A stretch of 39,274 nucleotides of DNA. Source: an uncultured Porphyromonadaceae bacterium. Lineage in GTDB: Bacteria > Bacteroidota > Bacteroidia > Bacteroidales > Muribaculaceae. The DNA lies in assembly GCA_947575235.1 (NCBI GenBank), contig CANPMT010000025.1, positions 1 to 39,274 on the forward strand, given 5' to 3'. The position numbers and the translations under genes were made by a program. Of the stretch, positions 1 to 10,046 are shown piece by piece (position 1 is the stretch's first letter; each line of letters opens with the position of its first letter). The notes under the pieces are model-generated. The model did no database searches. It was not told the DNA's origin and was given only the letters and a program-made list of their open reading frames with translations.

Positions 1-6
1 CACGAA

Positions 7-47
7 AGTAGGAGATAAACACCTACGATTAGTGTTTACCTCCTACT
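7..47 (-). terminator. Long inverted repeat downstream of the GH2 gene, probable transcript end
   Basis: Bases 7-22 (AGTAGGAGATAAACAC) and 32-47 are inverted copies with one mismatch in 16 and a 9-base loop. The structure lies 57 bases past the stop of the leftward GH2 gene, so it would form at the 3' end of the PUL-1 transcript. The following U-tract is weak (TTTCG on the minus strand), so it may be a processing or stability hairpin rather than a classical intrinsic terminator. Confidence 0.5.
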
Positions 48-103
48 CGATTTACGTCAATATCACGTCTCTTGTGTACTACTCTTCTTGCGGCTTAAGC
101 CGG

Positions 104-2542
104 TCAGTTGCCGACGCGGAGGCGGATTGTGGCGGGTTTCACACCTTTGGCGGTGGCGGTGAATTCAACCTCGCCGGGGGTGTGGGCGCTGCGTACTATT
201 GCTGTGGCCGCTCCGCTGAAGAGGTCCATCTCAGGATTCTGGAAGGGGAGCACACAGGTGGGGTCGCCATTCGCGGTGGCCTCGAACGCACCCGCTCCCT
301 TTACCTTGAATTTCACACGGCGCGTATCACGGGGCACTATGTTGCCATCCTTGTCGGCCACCTGCACGGTGAGATAGGCGAGGTCCTCCCCGTCGGCTGT
401 CAACCGCTCTGTATTGGGTGTGATTACAAGATGATGAGGTTTGCCGGCTGTGCGCAGTGTCTTCTCCATGGCGGGTCTGCCATCGGCGTCGTAAGCCACA
501 ACCTTTACCTCACCCGGCTCATACCGTGTGTCGTTCCACATCAGACGGTAACGGGTCTGCAGTGTGGAGTCGTTCTTCTCACGCACCCCCTGGCTCTTCC
601 CGTTGATAAATAACTCAGCCTTCGGGAATGAGGTATAGACGAATACCGGAGTCACCTCACCTTCACGACCCTCCCAGTTCCAGTGAGGGAGTATGTGCAG
701 GGTGGTGTCCTGCTTGTTCCAGTGCGAACGGTAGAGGTAATAGCGGTCTTTCGGCAAGGATGCGAGGTCGATTATGCCGAACACAGAACTGTGGCTCGGC
801 CATGCGTCGGTGTCGTAAGGTGAGGGCTCGCCTAAATAGTCGAACCCGGTCCATACGAACTGCCCCAATACCCACGGCTGCTCATCCATATAGAAATCAA
901 TGTCAGGGGTATTCGACCAGTCGCAGGTCTCGTTGTCATAGCCCGACGACTGATTGTCGGGGTGCATCACGGTGTTATGTTCCTTATCGAACGACACCGG
1001 GAAGTGATAGACACCTCGCGACGATACGGTGGAGGCGGTCTCCGAGCCTAAAATCATCTTCTGCGGTAGCCGTGCGTAAGCCTCCTCATAATGCTGAGGC
1101 TTGTAGTTGAAGCCCGGTATATCGAGCGACGCTGCGAATCCATTGTCGAGGACGGCCCATATCTGGTCCATGCCACAGGTGACGGGACGTGTAGGGTCGA
1201 GCGAATGTACCAGGTCCTGGAGCATGGTAAGCTCCTCCACACCGTCGGGTCCCCACTGGCTGGGCACCTCATTGCCGATCGACCACATCACCACCGAGGG
1301 ATTATTGCGGTACTGGCGCACCATATTGGTGACATCCCTCTCAGCCCATTCGGTGAAGAAGCGGCCATAGCCGTTGGGAGATTTCGGACGGAAGCTCCAG
1401 TCGTCAAACGGCTCTACCATCAGCATCATGCCCAATTCATCGCACAGCTCCACAAGTTCGGGAGCCGGCATATTATGTGAGGTCCTTATGGCGTTGGCAC
1501 CCATATCCTTCAGAAGTTCCACCTGATGGCGCAGTGCCGAACGGTTCACGGCCGCCCCGAGCGGACCGAGGTCATGATGGTTGCATACCCCCTTGAACTT
1601 CACAGGCTCGCCATTGAGGAGAAATCCCTGCTCCGGTATGTATTCCAGTCGGCGGATGCCGAAACGTGTGTCGTAAGTATCCACAACCCTCCCGTCAGCT
1701 TTCAGGGTGGTCTTGGCCGTATAAAGCACAGGCGATTCGGGTGACCATAACTCAGGGTTCTTTACCAGGAAATTCTGGCAATACTTCTGGCCATGAGCCA
1801 CATACTGCGTTGTGCTTGAAGCCACCACACTACCCTCGGGTGATAGAATCTCCGTGCTGACCTCAATCTTCTCACCCTTTCCGGCCCCTGTGATATCCAT
1901 CTCAAGCTTCACGGAAGCCCTCTCCTTCGACACCTCGGGAGTGGTGATGTAAGTACCCCAGATGGGGATATGCACACGGTCGGTGTTGACAATATGCACG
2001 TTACGGTAAAGACCGGCACCCGGATACCATCTTGAGGCACGCTCGAAATTCTCCAGCTCCACCACAAGGTCGTTCATACCCGGTTTCACATCGTTGCTGA
2101 TGTCGGTATAGAATGAATTATATCCGTAAGGCCAGTAGGCCACCTCCTTCCCGTTCAGTTTCACATGGGCGTTGCTCATTGCGCCGTCGAAAACCAGCGT
2201 GATATTGCGGCCCGCTGTGTCGGCCACCTCAAACGAAGTGCGGTAGGTGCCCTTCCCGATAAAGGGGAGACCGCCGGTGCGTCCGGTCTTTACCGTCTCC
2301 TCCTTCTCACCGTTCTGCTCCACGGCCACTGTCTGAAGGTCGTTGGCGCGGTCGAAGGGTCCGTAGATAGCCCAGTCGTGGGGCACTCTCACCTGTTGCC
2401 AGGCGGCGTCGGAACCTCCGGCCCCTTTGGTAAACTCCCAACCCTCCCTGAGGGTCGTAACCGACCTTTCGGCCTGAACATTGAAAGCAATGACTCCCGA
2501 GAGAGCCATTGCCGTTAATACTGTCTTGGTCATATATGTCAT
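104..2542 (-). CDS. GH2 beta-galactosidase
   Basis: An 812-residue family GH2 enzyme, probably removing terminal beta-linked galactose from oligosaccharides in the periplasm. Residues 1-24 form a signal peptide (hydrophobic stretch ending FNVQA) without a lipobox. The GH2 sugar-binding domain follows (VPHDWAIYGPF at about 53-63), then an immunoglobulin-like domain, then the TIM barrel. The acid/base Glu425 sits in WSIGNEVPSQW and the nucleophile Glu501 in LGSETAS. The C-terminal roughly 200 residues are beta-sandwich type (PHHLVITPNTERLTADGEDL), as in DUF4982-containing GH2 enzymes. Its ATG overlaps the TGA of the upstream GH53 gene (ATGA), so the two are translationally coupled; Met4 is an alternative start. 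With GH53 next door the expected substrate is beta-1,4-galacto-oligosaccharide. Family and catalytic residues are clear; exact specificity is inferred from context. Confidence 0.93.
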   Translation of the reverse strand: MTYMTKTVLTAMALSGVIAFNVQAERSVTTLREGWEFTKGAGGSDAAWQQVRVPHDWAIYGPFDRANDLQTVAVEQNGEKEETVKTGRTGGLPFIGKGTYRTSFEVADTAGRNITLVFDGAMSNAHVKLNGKEVAYWPYGYNSFYTDISNDVKPGMNDLVVELENFERASRWYPGAGLYRNVHIVNTDRVHIPIWGTYITTPEVSKERASVKLEMDITGAGKGEKIEVSTEILSPEGSVVASSTTQYVAHGQKYCQNFLVKNPELWSPESPVLYTAKTTLKADGRVVDTYDTRFGIRRLEYIPEQGFLLNGEPVKFKGVCNHHDLGPLGAAVNRSALRHQVELLKDMGANAIRTSHNMPAPELVELCDELGMMLMVEPFDDWSFRPKSPNGYGRFFTEWAERDVTNMVRQYRNNPSVVMWSIGNEVPSQWGPDGVEELTMLQDLVHSLDPTRPVTCGMDQIWAVLDNGFAASLDIPGFNYKPQHYEEAYARLPQKMILGSETASTVSSRGVYHFPVSFDKEHNTVMHPDNQSSGYDNETCDWSNTPDIDFYMDEQPWVLGQFVWTGFDYLGEPSPYDTDAWPSHSSVFGIIDLASLPKDRYYLYRSHWNKQDTTLHILPHWNWEGREGEVTPVFVYTSFPKAELFINGKSQGVREKNDSTLQTRYRLMWNDTRYEPGEVKVVAYDADGRPAMEKTLRTAGKPHHLVITPNTERLTADGEDLAYLTVQVADKDGNIVPRDTRRVKFKVKGAGAFEATANGDPTCVLPFQNPEMDLFSGAATAIVRSAHTPGEVEFTATAKGVKPATIRLRVGN

Positions 2543-3600
2543 TTAGATTTAAAGGCGTCAAGAGCCACTGTCGGCGCGTCATTGTCGAAGCAGCCTAAAG
2601 TATAGCCGTCGTTATATCCTGCCGGAGCCTGCGGTTCCCAATAGAAGATACCCTCCACATCGGTGGTCATCATCTTGGCGATGAGCTGTCTGCAAAGCTC
2701 CCCCTGGTCGTAGGGCATACCGATCTCGCATATCATCACCGGTTTGCCATATTTCTGTTTCAGATGGGCTATGTTGGCTATGCAGTCGGTGGCAACCTTC
2801 TGCCAGCCTCCGGTCTCACCCTGTTGCTCGGCCCAGTAAGGATAGAGCGACATACCGATCATGTCATACTTCCCGCCGTTGCTCTCCAGGATGTCAAACA
2901 TCCTGTCGTAAGCCCATTGGTTGTTGCCGCCGTCAAGATGCACAATCACCTTTGCAGCAGGGAAGACACTCTTCACGGCATCATAACCGGTATTGTTAAG
3001 CTCGGTAAGTTGCACCGGATTGTCAACCGATCCCGTCGGGAGCATCATGCCCGGGGTTGTCTCGTTCCCCACCTGCACCCATTCGGGGGTCACACCGGCC
3101 CTCTGCAAGGCGGAGAGAGTCTCCGTTACATGGAGAGCCATGGCTTTCTTAAGGTCGTCAAACGAGAGGCTCTTCCATGCCTCGGGCATCTCCTGATGAC
3201 CCGGGTCTGCCCAGGTGTCGGAGAAATGGAAGTCAATCATGGTGCGCAGACCGAGCGCCTCGGCCCTGCGGGCCTTCAGCACCACGTCATCGATACTGTT
3301 CCAGCCGTCGGCCGGGTTCACCCACACACGGAGACGTATTGAGTTCACTCCGCAACAGTCGCGCAACAGCTGCATACACTCCATCTCGCGGCGCTCCTCG
3401 CCGGGGGTATAGAATTTACGTCCCTCCGATTCCATCTGTGTGAGCCAGCTGACGTCAGCTCCACGGGCGAAGCCGGTCTCCTTCTCAACAGTCACGGTGT
3501 TCTCCTGTTTAGGGTCGGTTACGGGACCATCTTCCGAGCAGGCTCCGCACATCATTGCGGCGGCCAGTGCCAAAGCGGATATTATAGTTGTCATTTTCAT
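2539..3600 (-). CDS. GH53 endo-beta-1,4-galactanase lipoprotein
   Basis: A 353-residue family GH53 enzyme that cuts internal beta-1,4-galactosyl bonds in galactan side chains of pectin. The signal peptide ends in a lipobox with Cys21 (MMCGAC), followed by acidic residues (SEDG), a pattern typical of surface-exposed Bacteroidetes lipoproteins. The GH53 barrel begins at GADVSWL (about residue 47). The acid/base is Glu180 in WVQVGNET and the nucleophile Glu292 in ICEIGMPYD. Length and motifs are normal and complete. It is 18 bases downstream of the SusE-like gene and overlaps the GH2 start. The arrangement matches the surface endo-galactanase plus exo-galactosidase logic of the B. thetaiotaomicron galactan locus. 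The family call is firm; cell-surface location is inferred from the signal. Confidence 0.94.
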   Translation of the reverse strand: MKMTTIISALALAAAMMCGACSEDGPVTDPKQENTVTVEKETGFARGADVSWLTQMESEGRKFYTPGEERREMECMQLLRDCCGVNSIRLRVWVNPADGWNSIDDVVLKARRAEALGLRTMIDFHFSDTWADPGHQEMPEAWKSLSFDDLKKAMALHVTETLSALQRAGVTPEWVQVGNETTPGMMLPTGSVDNPVQLTELNNTGYDAVKSVFPAAKVIVHLDGGNNQWAYDRMFDILESNGGKYDMIGMSLYPYWAEQQGETGGWQKVATDCIANIAHLKQKYGKPVMICEIGMPYDQGELCRQLIAKMMTTDVEGIFYWEPQAPAGYNDGYTLGCFDNDAPTVALDAFKSK

Positions 3601-3618
3601 TATCAGGGATATGTCAGG

Positions 3619-5340
3619 TTATTTCAGGGAATAATAATATGTCTGTGTGCCAAGGTCGACAGTCAGTATGTAGGTCTCGCCCACGGTCAGGTCGTTGTCG
3701 CCGTCGAATCCGGTGGTGGCATCCGAATGGCCCAACTTGAGCGAGCCGTCGCCACCGCCGAAGAAGAGTGTCCAGTCATTGTTGATGAGCACCTTCACAC
3801 CCCACGGGGTCTCCTTCTCTTTTACAAACTCGCCGGTGAAGACCTCCGGATTCTCGGCCGACTGCACCATAGGATGTTCCGACCAGTCATCGTTAAGTCC
3901 GGTAAAGGTGACGCTCTCCACTTTTGTGAGGAGGTATGTAAGGTTTCTCATGTCGAAATCCATCACATACAGTCCGCTTTCAGGAGCCGGGATATTACCG
4001 TCGTTACCTGACTCGGCCAATACGAGACTGCCTGAGAGAGCTGAGGCATCGGCAGCACCCTTGTAGGCTACGCTCCAGTCAGGCTGGGGATAAGCGCGGT
4101 AACCCCATTCGGAGTCAACCCAATGTGCTCCGCCGTAGCAGAGATTGGCCTCGTCATAGAGCGAGATGAAGTCGGTAAACTCATCCCATTCCACCACGCC
4201 CGAGAAGTAGAGTTTCGGTTCGGCAGTCGGTTCAGGCTCTGCAGCGGCCTCACCTGCGGCGATGGTTAACTGCAGCGGGTTGGAGAGGTCGAGCACAAGG
4301 GTGGTCTCTCCTGCGGGGAGGTCAACCGATATTTCGGAGGCTGATTCACCGAAGGTGAGATTCAGGGCGCTTCCTCCGAAACCCACACTCTTGTTAACGG
4401 CCGGTCCCATATCCGTAGTATCCATATCATACAGACTTCCATCACCTTTTAAGGTTATTTTAACGGTAGAGGGGGCTGCCATGGTCACAGGGAGAGTCCA
4501 TTGGTTGGTCCTTATGTTGAAGGTCATCTCTCCGTTGATGTCGCCGCTCACCGAAAGATTGTCGATATGCAGGGCGCTCCACCATCCTTCGACAGTGTTG
4601 AGTGTAGTGAAATAGCACCCTGAGGGGTCGGGGAACCAGAAATTCCAGTGGTCGTCGGCTGAGGACGCGTGGAAGGTCTTCCCGGTCTCTCCGAGATTGC
4701 CCCACACCACATTGTTGGCCTCGCGGAACCACCAGTTGGTCCAGCCCGTCACACCCATGAATCCACGGTATATGCCGTTCTCCTCGGGTGAAGCGAGTGT
4801 CATTCCGCTGTCGTTCCAATCCTTGTCGAGCACGGTGCCGAGTGTGAGGTGAATCCTGTAAGATTGCACCATCACCTTGATCACCGAAGAATATGATGGC
4901 TCGGTATTGGCAGCCAATACCGAGCATATTCTGATATAGAGAGGTGCCTTCTCGTCGGCCTCATAACCGAGACGTCCCAGGAGTGAGTTCAGCTCCTCGC
5001 AGAGGAACTGGCGGGAGCGGACACCCTTGTCGACTGTAAGGTCGAGTGTGGAGGAGAAATTCTCATCTTTCGAGAGTTGTATTGTCTCGACTGCGGCATT
5101 CACGGGAGCCTGCAGAAGAGAGTCGGTCAGGGCGAGTTGGCCGTCGCCGCTCCAGTAGATTGTCAGGGCGAGAGCCTGTGGGTTCTCAGCGCTCAGTATA
5201 ACGTCGCCGGAGGCACCCCCCAATGCGATGTCGTCGGAAGGAAGCACATATACCGGGTCGATGTCGCTGCTGCAGGCTGCCACGCCTGTAGCCACCACAC
5301 CCGAGAGGAATGCGATCCTGAATATATTGTTCAGTTTCAT
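3619..5340 (-). CDS. SusE/SusF-like surface glycan-binding lipoprotein
   Basis: A 573-residue lipoprotein with lipobox Cys23 (GVAACSS) and a SusE-type N-terminal beta domain (YWSGDGQLALTDSLLQ, then IQLSKDENFSS). Further beta-sandwich modules follow, including two segments typical of SusF/SusE carbohydrate-binding regions (MGVTGWTNWW at about 195 and FSGVVEWDEF at about 378). Both are rich in exposed Trp, as glycan-binding platforms are. No catalytic motif is seen. It sits 9 bases behind susD and ahead of the GH53 gene. That is the usual place for the protein that holds polysaccharide at the outer membrane for the SusCD transporter. Galactan as ligand is inferred from the neighbouring enzymes; sequence in this class is too variable to predict ligand directly. 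Confidence 0.85.
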   Translation of the reverse strand: MKLNNIFRIAFLSGVVATGVAACSSDIDPVYVLPSDDIALGGASGDVILSAENPQALALTIYWSGDGQLALTDSLLQAPVNAAVETIQLSKDENFSSTLDLTVDKGVRSRQFLCEELNSLLGRLGYEADEKAPLYIRICSVLAANTEPSYSSVIKVMVQSYRIHLTLGTVLDKDWNDSGMTLASPEENGIYRGFMGVTGWTNWWFREANNVVWGNLGETGKTFHASSADDHWNFWFPDPSGCYFTTLNTVEGWWSALHIDNLSVSGDINGEMTFNIRTNQWTLPVTMAAPSTVKITLKGDGSLYDMDTTDMGPAVNKSVGFGGSALNLTFGESASEISVDLPAGETTLVLDLSNPLQLTIAAGEAAAEPEPTAEPKLYFSGVVEWDEFTDFISLYDEANLCYGGAHWVDSEWGYRAYPQPDWSVAYKGAADASALSGSLVLAESGNDGNIPAPESGLYVMDFDMRNLTYLLTKVESVTFTGLNDDWSEHPMVQSAENPEVFTGEFVKEKETPWGVKVLINNDWTLFFGGGDGSLKLGHSDATTGFDGDNDLTVGETYILTVDLGTQTYYYSLK

Positions 5341-5349
5341 GATTCAGTA

Positions 5350-6963
5350 TCAGTATAAGGGGTTTGTAAGATTAGGGTTGGCGGTAAGGTCGGTATCCGG
5401 AATGGGGTAGATGTTATAACGGTCGTTCACGGCCCGTCCGTCGAGCACGCCCCCTTTCCATTGCCAGATATAGTCATCTGAGGTGAAGCGGTTGAATCTG
5501 ATAAGGTCGGTGCGGCGTATCGATTCAAGATAGAGCTCGCGGCCACGTTCATCAAGAATGAAGTCGAGTGTGAGGTCGCCATCGGCTATTTTCCCGCTCT
5601 CGTCGCCGTTGTAGGCACGCAGACGCACCTCATTCACCAGATTGAGAGCCTCGGTCCTCGATATTCCGGAGCCCCCTCTTAGCTGTGCCTCGGCTGCCAT
5701 GAGATAGACATCGGCCAGGCGGATAAGGGGGTAGTCGGTCGAGCAGCCTGTGGCGGCTGAATTTGATGCGGCCTCCCCGTCGTCGGTAAGATTGGTGAAT
5801 TTCTCGAAGAAATACCCCTCGGCCTGATTGTCGATCGCACCGGTGAAGAATTGCGACTGACCGTCGGTATAGAACATGGCGCGGGTGTCGGCAGTCGATG
5901 CGACGTCGCCGAATTTGGCTGTGATCTCACCACGGGCACGGAACATACCCCAGCCGTTTGTCAGACCATAGGTGGCGGGGTCTTGCGAGCTGGAGTTGCC
6001 GCATGAACCGCACACTATATATGTGCCTCCACCCCAGGTGACAGATGTTGTGGCATCGCACACCATGGCGAACAGAATCTCATGCTCACGTTTATGGTTG
6101 TCGGCGTTGAAGAGCTTAGCATATTCCGGCTCAAGATAGAAAGCGGGGTTTGAGATGACTTTGTGACAGGCGGTTATGCACTCGGTGTAGTACTTCGTAT
6201 CCTCTGTGCCGCGATACACCGCGCTGTTGAGATACAGGCGCGCCAGAAGAGCCCATGCCGTGGGTTTGCTTGCGCGTCCATATTCATTTGAATCCGGAAG
6301 AGCGGACTCGGCATTCTCTCCGACAAGTTCCTTGAGCTCACTCTCGATGAAGTCGAACAGTCCGGGGCCGTCATATGCCTCAGGCACAAATCCTGTCACC
6401 GGTGTATTCTCGTCAACCTTCGGCCCTTTGCGGAAGAGGTCGAGCACCATCCAGTAGCTGAACGCCCTCATGAAACGGGCCTCGGCCCGGAACGCGCGTA
6501 TTTCCGACTGCTCAGCTGCGGCGAATCCGCTTATCTCGCTATCTGTGCAATGGCGCAGAAACTCATTGCAGAGAGTAATGTTGAAGAAGAGCCAATAGTA
6601 AGAGTCAGACACCCATGAATCCTTGGCACTCCAGTTCATGTAGGTGAGGTCGGTGAGATTATTGCCCGAGAGCCAGGTATTGGCCACTTCGTCGGTGGCT
6701 GCCTCCTGAAGGTTGAAATATCCTCTCGAGAAATCCTGGCCGTTGATTGTGGTGAGGTCGCCGTTCTCGCCACCCTGGCCCTGTCCGGCCAGCACGTAAG
6801 AGGCATAGATCTTGGCGAGCACACTCTTATAGTTGGCTGCGTCAGAATAGACATCCTGCGATGTTGTCTCTGTCACAGGCATCTGGTTGAGGTCGTCGGT
6901 GCAGCCGCCAAGCAGCAATCCGCACCCTACGGCAATGCCGAATAATATATTTGATTTTCTCAT
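5350..6963 (-). CDS. susD: SusD-family outer-membrane lipoprotein (PUL-1)
   Basis: A 537-residue RagB/SusD-type lipoprotein forming the lid of the SusC transporter. Lipobox Cys21 (LLLGGC) is followed by DDLNQMPVT. The helical TPR-like region is recognisable (IRAFRAEARFMRAFSYWMVL at about 150-169), as is the C-terminal SusD signature (ERGRELYLESIRRTDLIRF, then YPIPDTDLTANPNLT). Length and ends are normal. It starts 4 bases after the susC stop, the tight susC-susD coupling expected for stoichiometric production. Ligand is inferred to be galactan fragments from the GH53/GH2 context. The susD name is used in the family sense; it is not the starch protein. Confidence 0.94.
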   Translation of the reverse strand: MRKSNILFGIAVGCGLLLGGCTDDLNQMPVTETTSQDVYSDAANYKSVLAKIYASYVLAGQGQGGENGDLTTINGQDFSRGYFNLQEAATDEVANTWLSGNNLTDLTYMNWSAKDSWVSDSYYWLFFNITLCNEFLRHCTDSEISGFAAAEQSEIRAFRAEARFMRAFSYWMVLDLFRKGPKVDENTPVTGFVPEAYDGPGLFDFIESELKELVGENAESALPDSNEYGRASKPTAWALLARLYLNSAVYRGTEDTKYYTECITACHKVISNPAFYLEPEYAKLFNADNHKREHEILFAMVCDATTSVTWGGGTYIVCGSCGNSSSQDPATYGLTNGWGMFRARGEITAKFGDVASTADTRAMFYTDGQSQFFTGAIDNQAEGYFFEKFTNLTDDGEAASNSAATGCSTDYPLIRLADVYLMAAEAQLRGGSGISRTEALNLVNEVRLRAYNGDESGKIADGDLTLDFILDERGRELYLESIRRTDLIRFNRFTSDDYIWQWKGGVLDGRAVNDRYNIYPIPDTDLTANPNLTNPLY

Positions 6964-6967
6964 CTCT

Positions 6968-9937
6968 TTAGAAATTAAGTCCGACAGTTACGGAATATGT
7001 ACGGGGACGCGGGTAGATGGCAGTGTCGACACCGTTCCCTGTCTCGGGGTCAACACCCGAATATTTGGTGATTGTGAAGACATTCTGCACCATTGCCGAG
7101 ATATGCAGGTTCAGGGTCTTGTAGACCTGCCCGAAGTCGTAGGTGAGCTGCAGGTTGTCCATCTTGAGGAAGGAGGCGTTCTCCAGATAATAGTCGCTCA
7201 GATACTGGCGGCGTGTGAAGCGGGTGTCGAGGAAACTGTGGTTGAGATTGTTGAGCTGGTAGTCGTTGTAGCTCATTGTCTCCCAGGCACCGGTGTTCAT
7301 GGCCATGCCGTTGAAGATATATCCTCCGATATTGGCACGCAGGGAGGTTGAGAGCGACCACTTCTTATACCGCAGGTTGGTCGACAGACCGAGAATCCAG
7401 TCAGGGGCCGGTGAATGGCAATGGTAACGGTCGTTGGTGGTTATCTCGCCGTCGCCGTCAAGGTCGGCGTAGAGACCCTCGATGGGACGTCCCGTCTCCT
7501 GGTCATAGAGCTGCTTGTAGAGGTAGAATGAATAGGGGGCGTAGTCGGTCGAGAACACCTGCATCTGGTATGCGTCGATCCAGGGACCTACCTCCGTGTC
7601 GGGGCTGGGCGCTCCGGGAGTGAGGGTGAGATTCTTGATGCGTACCCTCTGCCATGCGGCGTTGGCTGTCACCGTCCAGGTCCAGTCCTTGTTGCCGATG
7701 AGGTGGGCTGTAAGGGCAAGCTCCAGACCTTTAGAGTCGACATTGCCGACATTCTCAAGCATCAGTTTGTCGAAGTTTGTACCGGCGGGCACCGGAACTG
7801 TGGCGAGCAGATTCTCTGTCTTGCGTGTATAGAAGTCGGCCGAGAATGTGAAGCGGTTCTCAAGGAGAGCCAGGTCAATACCGTAGTTCCACGATTTGGT
7901 TGTCTCCCATTTCAGGTCGGGGTTATAAGCCTCCGGACGATAGGTATAGACCGGATTGCCGCCGAAGAGATACTGAGCGCCGTCAAGACCGGGGGTGTAG
8001 ACCGGTATATAGCCGTAGTTGGTTATGCCATCCTGCTGGCCGGTGACACCATACGAGGCGCGGAGCTTGAAATCGTTTATAGCATTGCGGAGAGGTTCGA
8101 AGAAATCCTCCTGCGATATGCGCCATGCCAGGGCCACGGAGGGGAATGTGCCCCAGCGGTTATCCTTGGCGAAGCGGGATGAACCGTCGCGGCGCACGGT
8201 GGCGGTGATGAGGTAGCGGTCCATCAGATTATAGTTCAGACGACCGTAGTAGGATAGGAGTGAGTGACGCTGGTCGGTGGCGGCCGAGGTCGACTGCTGC
8301 TCACCATCCACATTCAGCACCGCATAGAAGGGTGTGGTATATTTCCAATACTGGTAATCGTAGCCTAAGGTCACGTCAAGGTTCGAACGTATAGCCTCGA
8401 AGTCGCGGTTATAGTTGGCATAGATTGTGAGGAGACGGTTGTAGTTTTTCTGCGGGCCGTAGGTATAGTCGCGTCCTCCGGTGGTGTAGTAGGATACGGC
8501 CTCCTTCGGCACATATATCTCACCCTCACCCTTCGACCAGTCATAACCCCCTGTTGCATGGAGTCTGAGCCCCTTCACCCAGCGGATATTCCAGTCAGCG
8601 TCGAGGTTGCCGATAAAACGGTAAACGTCGGAGGTCGATTTATACTGGTTCAGCTGTCCCACGGGGTTGGCCAAAGCACCAGTGACGGGTATTCCATTGG
8701 CGTCGACAGCCTCGTAATATCCGCCGAAAGCGTCGTTGCCCGAATATACCGGAATTGTCGGGTTTGAGGCTGCGCCACCCCAGATAGCGCTTGTGTCGGC
8801 GAATCTGTTTCTGGAATACGTACCTTTCAGGCTGATCTGGAACTTCAGGTCATTCTGGAAGAAAGATGGGGTGAGATTGATGTTGCCGGTGAAACGTTTC
8901 GCGTTGTCGGTCTTGAGGATGCCGTCCTGGTAATATGCACCTGCCGATACACGGAATGGTAGCCAGTCAGTGGCGCGGCCTGACACGCTTATGTTGTTGT
9001 CGGTGCCGAAGGCTGTCTGGTAGATATGGTCGTTCCAATTGGTGCGGCTGTTCCCTATAAGGGAGCGCTGGCGCTCGGTGCCCAATTCATTCACTATGCC
9101 GATAAACTCGTCGGTGGTGAGCATATCCGATGTGCGTGTCTTGGTAGAGATGGAGTTGGTGGTCTGGAAAGATACCTTTATGCCATCCCCCTTACCCTTC
9201 TTTGTGGTGATGATGATTACGCCGTTCGATGCACGCGAACCATAGATGGCTGTTGAGGAGGCATCTTTGAGCACAGTCATGCTCTCTATGTCGTTGGGGT
9301 TGATAAGGCTGAGGAAGTTACCGCTTCCGCTCACTGAGCCACCCACCTCCATAGGCACACCGTCGAGCACTATCAGAGGGTCGTTGGAGGCATTGAGCGA
9401 GGCACCGCCGCGCACACGGATTGTGGAGCCTGCTGTAGGGGAGCCGCCGCCGTTTACAATCTGCACACCTGCGATCTTGCCGTTGACGAGTTCTTCGGGC
9501 GATGAGATCATACCCTTGTTGAAATCCTTCTCGCTCACTGTTGATACGGAGCCGGTGAGGTCATCTTTCTTTCTCACGCCATAGCCAATCACCACAACCT
9601 CATCCAATATTTCTGAATTCTGTTTCATGGTGATGTTGAGCACGTCGGAAGTGATATCAACCGTAAGATTGTCATAACCTACATATGACACTACCAATTG
9701 TTTCGCACTTGCGGGGATGTTGAGTGAGAACTGGCCGTCAAGGTCGGTGGCTGTACCGATAGGTTCCCCCACCACTTTGACCGTAGCGCCGATCAGCGGT
9801 TCCCCGGTCTCATCGATGACAGTACCCGTGACTGTCCGTTGATTCTGTGCAAAAGCCGAGACGGGTATAAGAAGGATTGCGAGAAGGAGTCCCAGCAACC
9901 GGCTTCTTACTTCGGAAGCACACTCTGTTTTGTACAT
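6968..9937 (-). CDS. susC: SusC-family TonB-dependent oligosaccharide transporter (PUL-1)
   Basis: A TonB-dependent outer-membrane barrel of 989 residues from the chosen ATG. An open frame extends further upstream to a TTG at 10006, but the ATG at 9937 directly precedes a good signal peptide (LLGLLLAILLIPVSAFAQ), so it is preferred. A carboxypeptidase-regulatory-like domain follows (TVTGTVIDETGEPLIGATV), then the TonB-box/plug region (LDEVVVIGYG, LKDASSTAIYGSRASNGVI). The barrel ends in VTVGLNF with a terminal Phe. Domain order is standard for SusC. It is the first gene of the PUL-1 operon, with a long leader of about 110 bases and a promoter and operator at 10047-10111. The family call is certain; imported substrate (galacto-oligosaccharides) is inferred. 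Confidence 0.95.
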   Translation of the reverse strand: MYKTECASEVRSRLLGLLLAILLIPVSAFAQNQRTVTGTVIDETGEPLIGATVKVVGEPIGTATDLDGQFSLNIPASAKQLVVSYVGYDNLTVDITSDVLNITMKQNSEILDEVVVIGYGVRKKDDLTGSVSTVSEKDFNKGMISSPEELVNGKIAGVQIVNGGGSPTAGSTIRVRGGASLNASNDPLIVLDGVPMEVGGSVSGSGNFLSLINPNDIESMTVLKDASSTAIYGSRASNGVIIITTKKGKGDGIKVSFQTTNSISTKTRTSDMLTTDEFIGIVNELGTERQRSLIGNSRTNWNDHIYQTAFGTDNNISVSGRATDWLPFRVSAGAYYQDGILKTDNAKRFTGNINLTPSFFQNDLKFQISLKGTYSRNRFADTSAIWGGAASNPTIPVYSGNDAFGGYYEAVDANGIPVTGALANPVGQLNQYKSTSDVYRFIGNLDADWNIRWVKGLRLHATGGYDWSKGEGEIYVPKEAVSYYTTGGRDYTYGPQKNYNRLLTIYANYNRDFEAIRSNLDVTLGYDYQYWKYTTPFYAVLNVDGEQQSTSAATDQRHSLLSYYGRLNYNLMDRYLITATVRRDGSSRFAKDNRWGTFPSVALAWRISQEDFFEPLRNAINDFKLRASYGVTGQQDGITNYGYIPVYTPGLDGAQYLFGGNPVYTYRPEAYNPDLKWETTKSWNYGIDLALLENRFTFSADFYTRKTENLLATVPVPAGTNFDKLMLENVGNVDSKGLELALTAHLIGNKDWTWTVTANAAWQRVRIKNLTLTPGAPSPDTEVGPWIDAYQMQVFSTDYAPYSFYLYKQLYDQETGRPIEGLYADLDGDGEITTNDRYHCHSPAPDWILGLSTNLRYKKWSLSTSLRANIGGYIFNGMAMNTGAWETMSYNDYQLNNLNHSFLDTRFTRRQYLSDYYLENASFLKMDNLQLTYDFGQVYKTLNLHISAMVQNVFTITKYSGVDPETGNGVDTAIYPRPRTYSVTVGLNF

Positions 9938-10046
9938 TGATGTATGGTTTGTTAGTTTGTTTAAGGTTTTGCTGTTCTGTAAATCTAAATCTGAAGCTAA
10001 ATACAATCTTTTCTACCTTGCCGACTTTCACCTGTGGGAAGCGTCG

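Noticed and set aside
9938-10006. Longer SusC start at a TTG, 23 codons upstream
   Set aside because: The added residues are polar and precede a complete signal peptide that begins at the ATG at 9937.
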